From positions 1 to 21,952 of the forward strand of contig PCXM01000014.1 of NCBI GenBank assembly GCA_002771075.1: 21,952 nt of DNA, written 5' to 3'. The notes under the pieces are model-generated. The model was not told where the DNA came from and ran no database searches. It saw only the letters and a list, made by a program, of their open reading frames with translations. Below, in pieces: positions 1-6,778 of this stretch. The DNA comes from Candidatus Zambryskibacteria bacterium CG10_big_fil_rev_8_21_14_0_10_34_34. Its GTDB lineage: Bacteria; Patescibacteriota; Minisyncoccia; Phycocordibacterales; WO2-35-19. Position numbers and translations under genes: made by a program. How positions within the stretch are numbered: position 1 is the stretch's first letter; every line of letters starts with the position of its first letter.

Positions 1-1041
1 TGCGTTGTGTTGAAGGAAGTAAAAACTTTAAGAGCTTTAAGGTGTCCAAAAGAAGTAGCCGAGAATTTGTCTCTCAATGAAGATGTGCGGGTATTTGCTT
101 TAGATAATGAAAAAAATAGAGCGGTGAGAATATCTAGGTCCAAAACAACCAGTGCCAGTGTTGGTCCTCTTCAACAAATTGGGGCCGATATTGTTCAAGC
201 TTCCGGTAACACTGGCAACAGTAGAAAAGTGGCCGTGTTGGATACTGGTTATAATTACTTTCATCCAGAGTTAATTTCCAGTTTTTTGGAAGGATGGGAT
301 TTTGTTAATAATGATAATGACCCCTTTGATGACAACGGCCACGGTAGTCATGTAGCTGGTATTATTACTGCCGACGGAGTGAATCCAAAAGCTAAAGGAG
401 TGGCTCCTGATGTTGGGATTATTGCAGGAAAAGTGCTTGACCAAGATGGTGCTGGCTTTTTCAGCGATGTGGTGGTTGCTATATATTGGGTGATTGACGG
501 GCCAGATGGGATTTATGGTAATGCTGACGATTTTGAAGTTGATGTTATTAATTTGAGTTTAGGCACTTCTCGTCCATATACTTATAAAAATGGCTATTGC
601 GATAATGTTTTGCCCGAACTTACCACAGCAATTAAATATGCAAAAGATAAAGGTGTGGTAGTAGCAGTTGCGGCTGGCAATAGTGGCAGTAGTGGAGTTT
701 CTATCCCGGGTTGTATCAGTTATTCAACAACGGTGGGAGCGGTGAATAAATATGATAAAGTGGCGAGCTTTTCTGGACGAGGCAACGCGGTTGATATTTC
801 TGCTCCGGGAGTTTCCATTTTTTCAAGTATATTAAATAATAGCTATGCAACTTGGAGTGGCACTAGTATGGCCACCCCTATGGTTAGTGGTGTAGTGGCT
901 TTGATTAAATCAGCTCACAGTGCTTACACTTCATCCCAAGTAGAAAATGCTTTGTTCAGCACAGCTAAAGATTTAGGCAAGCGCGGTAAAGACACTAGTT
1001 ATGGTTATGGCCGTGTCAATGCCACTCCAGCTGTCAAATAA
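1..1041 (+). CDS. S8 family subtilisin-like serine protease, 5'-truncated by the window edge
   Basis: Peptidase S8 (subtilase) domain, probably an exported or surface protease. Numbering from the GTG at 7, the catalytic triad is complete: Asp79 in VAVLDTGYN, His112 in NGHGSHVAG and Ser287 in SGTSMATP. The oxyanion Asn225 sits in AAGNSG. Residues 1-45 look like the tail of an I9-type propeptide rather than a signal sequence. The frame stays open to base 1, so the true start, with signal peptide and propeptide, very likely lies upstream of the window; the GTG at 7 is only a nominal start. The domain ends normally (GYGRVNATPAVK), with no C-terminal anchor or sorting domain. Family assignment is firm; substrate and localisation are unknown. 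Confidence 0.93.
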   Translation, partial: CVVLKEVKTLRALRCPKEVAENLSLNEDVRVFALDNEKNRAVRISRSKTTSASVGPLQQIGADIVQASGNTGNSRKVAVLDTGYNYFHPELISSFLEGWDFVNNDNDPFDDNGHGSHVAGIITADGVNPKAKGVAPDVGIIAGKVLDQDGAGFFSDVVVAIYWVIDGPDGIYGNADDFEVDVINLSLGTSRPYTYKNGYCDNVLPELTTAIKYAKDKGVVVAVAAGNSGSSGVSIPGCISYSTTVGAVNKYDKVASFSGRGNAVDISAPGVSIFSSILNNSYATWSGTSMATPMVSGVVALIKSAHSAYTSSQVENALFSTAKDLGKRGKDTSYGYGRVNATPAVK

Positions 1042-1074
1042 TTTTTTTCCGCACCTAAATCACTTCGTCATTTG

Positions 1075-1148
1075 TGCGCGCTGAGGAATTCGAATCCCCG
1101 ACCTACTCAACGTCAATGAGTCGCTCTAACCAGCTGAGCTAAGCGCGC
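1075..1148 (-). tRNA. tRNA-Val (anticodon GAC)
   Basis: Read on the minus strand, the 74 nt fold as a cloverleaf: acceptor GCGCGCT/AGCGCGC, D stem GCTC/GAGC with an AGCTGGTTA loop, anticodon stem ACTCA/TGAGT with loop TTGACGT (anticodon GAC, reading GUC), and T arm with a TTCGAAT loop. The discriminator is A. The CCA end is not encoded, so it must be added by a tRNA nucleotidyltransferase. Confidence 0.95.
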
Positions 1149-1207
1149 ATTTTTATAATTTATCACAAAATTCTAATTTTATCTATTTCAAATTACACCA
1201 CACTTCA

Positions 1208-1250
1208 AAGTGTCAAAGGGCGCCTTTGACACTTCCTTCTCTTTTTTGGA
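1208..1250 (+). terminator. Intrinsic terminator-like hairpin after the S8 protease
   Basis: A perfect 12-bp inverted repeat (1208-1219 with 1223-1234, loop GCG) is followed on the plus strand by a pyrimidine-rich stretch with a T6 run. It fits termination of plus-strand transcripts before the next gene. The T-run is offset by several bases, so strength is uncertain. Confidence 0.6.
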
Positions 1251-1257
1251 AATGAGT

Positions 1258-1263
1258 TATAAT
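1258..1263 (+). promoter_or_regulatory. -10 box (TATAAT), leaderless-type promoter
   Basis: A consensus TATAAT lies 7 nt before the ATG at 1271, so transcription would begin at or next to the start codon. No good -35 is seen at 16-18 nt; a TTGACA at 1226-1231 is too far away and lies inside the terminator stem. No Shine-Dalgarno is present. Confidence 0.6.
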
Positions 1264-1270
1264 AAAAGAA

Positions 1271-2467
1271 ATGCGAAAGAAAAAGTTAATTAAAAATAGA
1301 AAGAAATTTATTGTTATAGCAATAGGACTCATTTTAAGTGTTGTGTTAATCAATTTTGTTTTTAAGGATGGTCATATCCCCCATCAAAATACAATGGATA
1401 CAAAAATTTCTCTATATTCAGACAAACATATTACTCCAAAAGCAATAGAAACTAACCCGACATTTAAAAATATAGTTTTTGATACTCCCCCCAAAGAAAA
1501 AAATTATTTTTTTACTCATCAAATAGCAGCCGTCTTTAAATCTTTCAAATCAGTAATATCACAAAAAGAAAAAACTGAAAAAAGCCAAAGAAAATATGGA
1601 AGTTGGATATGGACCCCTATTATGCAGATGACTCCAGATTATGTAGAAAAGACTCTCTCTGATGCAAAAACAAATGGAGTAGATGTCATATATCTCTCTA
1701 TTGATAGCTATCTAGACATTTTTACAATGGAAAAGGGAGCTGAAAGAGAAAAACAAAAAAATATATTTACAAACAAATTAAAAGATTTCATCAATCGCAC
1801 CAACAATAAAGGTATAGCGGTAGATGCTGAAGCTGGTTGGCGTAATTGGGCAGAGGGAGACAATGTCTATAAAGGTTTTGCTATCGTTAATTATGTAAAA
1901 AATTTTAATGCCACCAATCAAAACAAATTTCGCGGTTTTCAATATGATATTGAGCCATATCTTTTAGATGACTATGAAGAAAATAAAGAAACTATTTTAA
2001 AAAATTTTGTTGAGTTGGTAGACAAAACGGCATATTTTTTGAAAGACAGTAGTCTTTACTTTTCTGTGGTTATACCTGATTTTTATGATGAAAAAGATAA
2101 CTTTACACCAAAGTTTTCTTACAATGGAAAAAAAGAGTCCACATTTAAACATTTGTTAAATATTTTAGAAAAAAAAGAAGGTAGTTCAATAATAATAATG
2201 TCGTATAGAAATTTTGCGGAAGGATATGATGGCTCCATAGAAGTATCAAACAACGAAATGCAAACAGTCAAAAAAGGTAAATATGATACCAAAATTATCA
2301 TTGCTCAAGAGACTGGCGACTTTCCTCCTCCTTATATCACTTTTCACAACACTTCTAAAAAATATTTTGACAACGAATTAAAAAAGATAAGCAACGCTTT
2401 TGATGACCACCCTTCTTTTGGAGGTATTGCTGTTCATTATGTTAATGCTTTTTTGGCTTTACGATAA
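1271..2467 (+). CDS. Membrane-anchored TIM-barrel-like protein, possibly GH18-like
   Basis: 398 aa. A basic N-terminus followed by one hydrophobic segment (about 13-31) suggests a signal anchor with the rest outside the cytoplasm. A low-complexity linker leads into a domain from about residue 108 that looks like a beta/alpha barrel. Strand-like segments are VDVIYLSID (137-145), GIAVDAEAG (181-189), FRGFQYDIEPY (220-230), YFSVVIPDF (263-271), IIIMSYRNF (307-315) and GGIAVHYVNAF (384-394). The DIE ending of strand 4 (Glu228) and the MSY motif recall the DxxDxDxE and MxYD motifs of GH18 chitinase-like barrels, but the full signature is absent. The enzyme role is therefore inference; it could be a non-catalytic sugar-binding barrel. 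Monocistronic by context. Confidence 0.55.
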   Translation: MRKKKLIKNRKKFIVIAIGLILSVVLINFVFKDGHIPHQNTMDTKISLYSDKHITPKAIETNPTFKNIVFDTPPKEKNYFFTHQIAAVFKSFKSVISQKEKTEKSQRKYGSWIWTPIMQMTPDYVEKTLSDAKTNGVDVIYLSIDSYLDIFTMEKGAEREKQKNIFTNKLKDFINRTNNKGIAVDAEAGWRNWAEGDNVYKGFAIVNYVKNFNATNQNKFRGFQYDIEPYLLDDYEENKETILKNFVELVDKTAYFLKDSSLYFSVVIPDFYDEKDNFTPKFSYNGKKESTFKHLLNILEKKEGSSIIIMSYRNFAEGYDGSIEVSNNEMQTVKKGKYDTKIIIAQETGDFPPPYITFHNTSKKYFDNELKKISNAFDDHPSFGGIAVHYVNAFLALR

Positions 2468-2491
2468 ATATAAAAGTTATCTTTATATATT

Positions 2492-2821
2492 TTATAAAAA
2501 ATTTAAGAATAAGTTAAAAAGTAAAGGGCTCCACTGGTAGTCCAAAGAGCCATCTTCTTTTTTAAAAATAGTAATGTTATCTCTTCCGAAAATATCAATC
2601 ATAAAACCAGTTTTCTTGCTAAATTTAATGATATTTTTTGTTATTTCTTTAACAATATTTTTAAATTCTTCGTTTTCAATAAGCTCGTTATATTTAGCTA
2701 TAAATCTGCTGTCTATAAAATCTCTCACTCGTCCAAGTGCTACCTGAATGTCTCCTTAAAGTATTTTAGTTCTAAAAATTCCTTTTCTGGGAAAACGCTC
2801 TTTACCAAAAACTTCAGTCAT
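2492..2821 (-). pseudogene. Small hypothetical gene interrupted by an in-frame TAA
   Basis: On the minus strand an ATG at 2821, preceded by one of the few SD-like sequences here (AAGGA), opens a frame reading MTEVFGKERFPRKG... for 21 codons. A TAA at 2758-2756 then stops it, and the same frame continues without further stops to 2492, including a 78-codon stretch from a GTG at 2728. The two parts are in phase, so a single codon change such as GAA/CAA/AAA to TAA explains it. The product (about 110 residues) is a helical, charged protein with no recognised family. Alternatives are a shorter gene starting at GTG 2728, stop readthrough or recoding, or a sequencing error. It converges on the upstream gene with only 24 bp between them. 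Confidence 0.5.
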
Positions 2822-2848
2822 ATTTTCCTTTTTGATTTTTTAAAAGTA

Positions 2849-2857
2849 TGGTAAAAT
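2849..2857 (+). promoter_or_regulatory. Extended -10 promoter (TGG-TAAAAT)
   Basis: A TGn extension precedes TAAAAT, which ends 12 nt before the ATG at 2870. The predicted 5' UTR is about 5 nt. There is no Shine-Dalgarno. Confidence 0.55.
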
Positions 2858-2869
2858 AGTCTCATTCAT

Positions 2870-3304
2870 ATGGAATTTATTTCATCAAATAAAAAATTCA
2901 TAAAAATAACGTTTGCGCTGATTGCGTTTTCTTTCCTGTGGTTTGGGACTTTTGGATTGATGTACCACATGAGTGAAATGAAACAAGATACTCAAATGAG
3001 CGGTTGTTTGTTCGACCAAACGGAAGTGTGCGGAATGAGTATTTCTGAACACATTTCCTCATGGAAAAGTGCATTTACAACTCTCCCCCAAAATATTTCT
3101 TTGTTAAGTCTGCTTGTTTTGGCACTGCTTTCAATATTGATAGTCGCATTCTGGCGGGATTCTCTTTTTGAATTTTATGACCATATAGCTTCTCGCTTAA
3201 AGCTTTACATAAAACAGCATCCTCAAACTAACTTTTTCAATTTTTTAAGAGAAGCATTTTCTCAAGGTATTCTCAATCCTAAAATATACGGTTCGATACT
3301 GTAG
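2870..3304 (+). CDS. Small two-TM membrane protein with conserved-looking Cys pair
   Basis: 144 aa, no family I can name. Two hydrophobic segments (about 11-33 and 76-94) flank an extracytoplasmic loop of roughly 40 residues. The loop contains Met-rich stretches and two cysteines (Cys46 in SGCLF, Cys54 in EVCGM) followed by SEHISSW. The C-terminal third is cytoplasmic by the positive-inside rule and amphipathic. Met/Cys/His in an outward loop next to a copper operon suggests metal sensing or binding, but this is inference. It has its own promoter and a strong terminator right at its stop codon, so it is not cotranscribed with the operon at 3400. Confidence 0.6.
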   Translation: MEFISSNKKFIKITFALIAFSFLWFGTFGLMYHMSEMKQDTQMSGCLFDQTEVCGMSISEHISSWKSAFTTLPQNISLLSLLVLALLSILIVAFWRDSLFEFYDHIASRLKLYIKQHPQTNFFNFLREAFSQGILNPKIYGSIL

Positions 3305-3366
3305 TCTCGCAGGTTTGCCAAGCGTTGGTCTTTTTGGCAAACGCTAACCGCGAGACTTTTTGTTTA
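3303..3366 (+). terminator. Strong intrinsic terminator overlapping the upstream stop codon
   Basis: Outer stem AGTCTCGC/GCGAGACT (3303-3310 with 3350-3357), extended by GGTT/AACC across a single bulge, followed by TTTTTGTTT. The inner part has two competing pairings (TGCCA with TGGCA, AGCGTT with AACGCT) that cannot both form without a pseudoknot. Confidence 0.8.
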
Positions 3367-3399
3367 CTTCTTTATTAAAAGTAGCTTCTTATTAATTAC

Positions 3400-3891
3400 A
3401 TGAACAAAATAATTATTATCGTCACTCTCATAATTGTAGGCATCATTGGCCTAATGATATGGGGTAAATCAGCTCAAAATACAGTCGAAGCCGATACAGG
3501 TGCAATAAGCAATCTAGAATTTTCTGAAAAATTGTATGACTTCGGCACAATCTCAATGAAAAACGGTCTGGTCACCAAAAACTTTACCGTTACAAATAAC
3601 ACAGATAATGACATTGTTATTCCTTCTCTAGTGACTTCGTGCATGTGTACCAAAGCCTACTTCATAAAACCTGATGGTAGCACCAAAGGCCCGTTTGGTA
3701 TGCCCAGCATGGGCTTTGTTCCGCCACTTAACGAAACAATCAAAGTAGGAGAGAGTCGTGTTGTGCGGGCTGTCTATGACCCCAATGCTCACGGTCCCGC
3801 CGGTGTTGGCCCAATTGACAGATTTCTCATTCTGACAGATACGGCTGGAGGCAAAGTCCAATTAGAAATAAAAGCAATGGTAACTCCATAA
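3400..3891 (+). CDS. DUF1573 protein, membrane-anchored, first gene of the copper/thiol operon
   Basis: 163 aa. An N-terminal hydrophobic anchor (about 3-20) precedes a DUF1573 Ig-like domain beginning at LEFSEKLYDFGTI (39-51). The domain contains the family's paired-Cys element, here CMC (Cys81, Cys83), after FTVTNNTDNDIVIP. An insertion rich in Gly, Pro and Met plus His131 (DPNAHGPAGVG) follows. The domain sits outside the membrane. DUF1573 proteins have no established biochemical role; beside a CcdA homologue and copper genes, a thiol- or metal-related envelope function is a reasonable inference. Five bases separate it from the next gene, and no Shine-Dalgarno is visible at either start. 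Confidence 0.85.
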   Translation: MNKIIIIVTLIIVGIIGLMIWGKSAQNTVEADTGAISNLEFSEKLYDFGTISMKNGLVTKNFTVTNNTDNDIVIPSLVTSCMCTKAYFIKPDGSTKGPFGMPSMGFVPPLNETIKVGESRVVRAVYDPNAHGPAGVGPIDRFLILTDTAGGKVQLEIKAMVTP

Positions 3892-3896
3892 CAGCT

Positions 3897-4676
3897 ATGA
3901 AAAAAACATTAATAACATTAGCTGTTATAACCATTGCCATTATCGGAATAGTTATATTGAAGAATAGTTCGGGAACATCTTCATTCATTTGGAACCTAAG
4001 CGATAAAGGTGTTTGGATTTTGCCACTTGTCCTTGTCTCGGCGCTTCTTGATAGCGTTCATCCATGTTCGTTCTCCATTCTCCTCATCACAATAGCGTTT
4101 CTGTTTGGTATAGAAATGACCAGAAAGAAAATCTTACAAATCGGTGGAACATATATCGCTGGAATTTTTGTGGCGTATCTCCTCATAGGACTCGGTATTC
4201 TCAAAATCTTGCACCTCTTCAATACACCACACTTCATGGGTAAACTTGGAGCGACTCTTCTTATTGTGTTTGGAGTTATAAACATTCTTAATAAGTTCTT
4301 CCCTAAGTTTCCTCTCAAATTGAAAATTCCGCATGTTTCTAACTCTGCAATGGCAAGACTTATGGAAAAAGCATCTTTTCCAGCCGCTTTCGGATTGGGA
4401 CTCCTTGTGGGCATCTGCCAATTCCCTTGCATGGGTGGACCGTACCTTATGGTTATCGGACTCTTGCGGGACCAAGTCACATATTTTAGTGGTTTCGGTT
4501 ACTTAACTCTCTACAACTTAATTCTCATAGTGCCACTTGTGGCAGTGCTTTGGATAACTGCAGATAAAAAAATTGTGGATAAAGTGCAGGAATGGAAAAA
4601 GATGAACATAAAAGACTTCAGATTTTGGGCAGGTCTCCTTATGATTATTATTGGCATCTTAATTTTCTTCATCTAA
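3897..4676 (+). CDS. CcdA/DsbD-type transmembrane thiol-disulfide transporter
   Basis: 259 aa, about seven hydrophobic segments. This is the CcdA (DsbD beta domain) architecture, which carries reducing equivalents from cytoplasmic thioredoxin to the outside. The two key cysteines are visible: Cys57 in DSVHPCSFS, just inside the first core helix, and Cys178 in GICQFPCMGGPY, with an additional Cys174. Proline residues precede both, as in the family. An extra N-terminal hydrophobic segment (about 5-21) precedes the core. In this operon it most plausibly keeps cysteines of the neighbouring CMC, cupredoxin and CCGN proteins reduced for copper binding. It is 4 nt from the next gene. Confidence 0.9.
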   Translation: MKKTLITLAVITIAIIGIVILKNSSGTSSFIWNLSDKGVWILPLVLVSALLDSVHPCSFSILLITIAFLFGIEMTRKKILQIGGTYIAGIFVAYLLIGLGILKILHLFNTPHFMGKLGATLLIVFGVINILNKFFPKFPLKLKIPHVSNSAMARLMEKASFPAAFGLGLLVGICQFPCMGGPYLMVIGLLRDQVTYFSGFGYLTLYNLILIVPLVAVLWITADKKIVDKVQEWKKMNIKDFRFWAGLLMIIIGILIFFI

Positions 4677-4680
4677 ATCT

Positions 4681-5175
4681 ATGGAAACAAAAAAACCAAC
4701 AATTGAAGAGTTCTTAGTCAAAATAGAATCTCTCAAAGAAAAAGCTGGAGTTGACCTTTCAACCGCCGAAGATTTGAGTTTGGCCGTAATGAATCTCATC
4801 AGCTTGGAAGAACACTTCTTCTTCACAGGCGTTAAAACCAAAAAAAATGAATATTTTGATTCTTCGCAAGAAATTAGAAATCTTAGGAAAGAATTACTGA
4901 AAGAACTTATACCTAACCACGAGGGAGAGACGTGGTGCATATCCAAACACCTTCTCTCCGCCACTATGCGTCTCATTGAAGTTGGAAACAAACTACAATC
5001 GGAAAACAAAAAAGAAGAAGCCAAAGTCAAGTTTCTTCAGGCTTATAAAGTTTACTCTGTATTCTGGGCGCTCAAATTAAAATTAATAAGCGGTCAATTA
5101 ATAAAAAACACAGCGAAAAATAGTTCTCAATTTGAGGATTTGGTGAGCAAGCTCGCCAATTGTTGTGATGAGTAA
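4681..5175 (+). CDS. Uncharacterised helical cytoplasmic protein of the copper operon
   Basis: 164 aa with no signal peptide or TM segment and no family I can name. Predicted entirely helical: an acidic start, an amphipathic segment with DLSLAVMNLISLEEHFFFTG (about 39-58), a charged helix, then WCISKHLLSATMRLIEVG (about 82-99) and a C-terminal helical hairpin with YKVYSVFWALKLKLISGQL. The tail ends in ANCCDE. It looks like a four-helix bundle; EEH in one helix and CxxxH in another could form a metal site, but this is speculation. It sits between ccdA (4 nt) and the next gene, whose start it overlaps by 8 nt, so it is translated as part of the operon. Confidence 0.7.
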   Translation: METKKPTIEEFLVKIESLKEKAGVDLSTAEDLSLAVMNLISLEEHFFFTGVKTKKNEYFDSSQEIRNLRKELLKELIPNHEGETWCISKHLLSATMRLIEVGNKLQSENKKEEAKVKFLQAYKVYSVFWALKLKLISGQLIKNTAKNSSQFEDLVSKLANCCDE

Positions 5176-6211
5176 AAATATGAAATATAACAACGCAAAT
5201 TATAATTCGAGTGATAATTCTGAAGGAAAAATGGCTTTTGAAGTGGGTAATAAAAAAGACCATTCTCTAACTCTGAGCATCCTTGCTTCTTCCATTATTC
5301 TGGCTTCGGCATGGATTTATACTTCGGAGTTCAAGACAACGCCAGAGCAGAAAGCGAACCTTGTCGCCACAGAGCAGAAAAAACAGTTATCGGAATTGGA
5401 AACAATAGTTTTGCCTTCTCAAGGAGTAGAGCTGCCTGTGATATGGGGAGACCTTGGAAAAAAATTGGTTGATGATGGTGTAATAGATGCAGATAAATTC
5501 AAAGCCATTTACGAGCAAAGAGAAACTTTTACGGAAAAATATAAAAATCTTCTTTTTGGGACTAACAATGAAAAGTTGAAAATAACCAATGAAAATTCTG
5601 GCTACTTACTTAACTTGCTTTGGGCTCTTGGACTTGGGAGCAAAAATCCTATCTTGGATACTGGCGAAATGGTTGATCCCAAATATGGAGGAGCTAAGGG
5701 TTTTGCTTCAACAGGAGGATGGTCCATAGCTAAAGGAAGTGTAATGGATCACTACAGCCACCACAGTTACTTCAACTTAACGCCCGAACAGCAGGCTTTA
5801 GTGGATAAAGTTTCAAGGGGCATTTATAGACCATGTTGTGGCAATTCAACTCACTTCCCAGATTGTAATCATGGAATGGCAATGTTGGGACTTTTGGAAC
5901 TTATGGCCTCACAAGGAGTAAGCGAACAAGACATGTGGAAGACCGCTTTGGCTGTAAATTCATACTGGTTTCCCAGCACTTATTTGACTTTGGCAACTTA
6001 TATGAAGAGTCAAGGGACCGAGTGGAAGAATGTTAATCCGCAAGAAATGCTTGGGAGCAAGTATTCAAGCGCCTCTGGCTTTAGAAACATATCGTCGCAG
6101 GTCACGGGGCCTACGCAACAAAACGGAGGAGGAAGCGGATGCGGAATTGACGCAGGCGGAGCACCTCAACAACAACAATCACAAGCTCAACAACCAGGTT
6201 GCGGAATATAA
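5168..6211 (+). CDS. Uncharacterised membrane-anchored Cys/His/Met-rich protein of the copper operon
   Basis: 347 aa from ATG 5168; GTG 5165 and ATG 5180 are alternative starts. A polar Asn-rich N-terminus is followed by one TM segment (about 33-52), so the bulk is extracytoplasmic. The central domain has a dense set of potential copper ligands: DHYSHHS (His195, 198, 199), RPCCGNSTH (Cys223, 224, His229) and FPDCNHGMAM (Cys233, His235, Met237, Met239). Conserved-looking segments SNYWFP-like and LGLLELMASQGV follow. The C-terminus is a Gly/Gln linker holding two GCGI motifs (Cys325, Cys345), the last at the very end. No known domain is recognised. Context and ligands suggest copper binding or chaperoning. 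The start overlaps the previous gene by 8 nt. Confidence 0.75.
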   Translation: MSKNMKYNNANYNSSDNSEGKMAFEVGNKKDHSLTLSILASSIILASAWIYTSEFKTTPEQKANLVATEQKKQLSELETIVLPSQGVELPVIWGDLGKKLVDDGVIDADKFKAIYEQRETFTEKYKNLLFGTNNEKLKITNENSGYLLNLLWALGLGSKNPILDTGEMVDPKYGGAKGFASTGGWSIAKGSVMDHYSHHSYFNLTPEQQALVDKVSRGIYRPCCGNSTHFPDCNHGMAMLGLLELMASQGVSEQDMWKTALAVNSYWFPSTYLTLATYMKSQGTEWKNVNPQEMLGSKYSSASGFRNISSQVTGPTQQNGGGSGCGIDAGGAPQQQQSQAQQPGCGI

Positions 6212-6220
6212 AAGAGTTAA

Positions 6221-6421
6221 AAAAATGAAAGAAGAAATTCTACTAAACTGCCGATTGAAGATGTAAGTAAAGACATAAATAGAGTAAAATTATGTCAGCT
6301 AGACTTCAAAACTGGAGAGACAGCTATTGAGCATAATGAGAATTTTGACTTTAATCTATTCAAACAAGAGGTTGAAAGCTTGGGTGAATACAAAATAGAA
6401 ATTAACAACAAAAATATATGA
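6221..6421 (+). pseudogene. Small ORF without a canonical start, coupled to the cupredoxin gene
   Basis: A frame open from 6221 to a TGA at 6419-6421 encodes about 66 residues (ending [12 protein letters not shown]). Its stop overlaps the next gene's ATG as ATGA, the usual mark of coupled operon genes, and composition is coding-like (LPIEDVSKDINRVKL..., TGETAIEHNENFDFNLF). No ATG, GTG or TTG opens it usefully. The nearby ATG at 6225 (MKEEILLN) is in another frame and runs into TAA at 6266. Either a one-base indel near 6240-6250 has broken the gene, the start is unusual (ATT 6254 or CTG 6248), or frameshifting occurs. Function is unknown; it could be a small soluble partner of the cupredoxin. 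Confidence 0.5.
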
Positions 6422-6777
6422 GCTTAGATAAAATAATCGTTACTCTCGCCAGTATCTTAGGTATAGCGTTTACGTACTGGTTCTTCCTTGGTAAAAAAGA
6501 AAAAGAAATTCAAGTTTCCGATTCGGTGGATATTGTCGTTGATGGAGGATATACACCAGAGGCAATCTCTATACCTAAAAACAGAACCACTAAAATAAAC
6601 TTTATTCGCAAAGACTCCAATAGTTGTCTGGAAGAAGTCATTTTGAGTGATTTTAAAATAAAAAAATATCTGCCCCTCAATCAAAAAATCACAATTGAAT
6701 TAACTCCAAAGAAGACGGGTAAATTTACTTACTCATGCGCCATGAATATGTATCACGGCAAGATAATCGTAAAATAA
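6418..6777 (+). CDS. Membrane-anchored cupredoxin-domain protein
   Basis: 119 aa. An N-terminal TM anchor (about 6-24) is followed by a small cupredoxin fold beginning [19 protein letters not shown], a typical plastocyanin-like beta start. The segment [12 protein letters not shown] carries one Cys, and [14 protein letters not shown] near the C-terminus carries Cys, two Mets and His at the usual type of copper-ligand loop. This matches the short cupredoxins often found beside CopA ATPases. It would accept, hold or pass copper outside the membrane. It starts inside the stop of the preceding small ORF (ATGA) and lies 1 nt before copA. Confidence 0.85.
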   Translation: MSLDKIIVTLASILGIAFTYWFFLGKKEKEIQVSDSVDIVVDGGYTPEAISIPKNRTTKINFIRKDSNSCLEEVILSDFKIKKYLPLNQKITIELTPKKTGKFTYSCAMNMYHGKIIVK

Positions 6778-6778
6778 T

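Noticed and set aside
1226..1231. TTGACA as a -35 box for the gene at 1271
   Set aside because: The spacer to TATAAT is 26 nt, and the hexamer is part of a terminator stem.
3628..4480. Minus-strand frames opposite the DUF1573 and CcdA genes
   Set aside because: They are antisense to clear coding sequence with recognised motifs and have no features of their own.
6030..6266. 78-codon plus-strand frame starting inside the Cys-rich protein gene
   Set aside because: It mostly overlaps 5168-6211 in another frame; only its last codons lie in the gap, where the ATGA-coupled frame is better supported.
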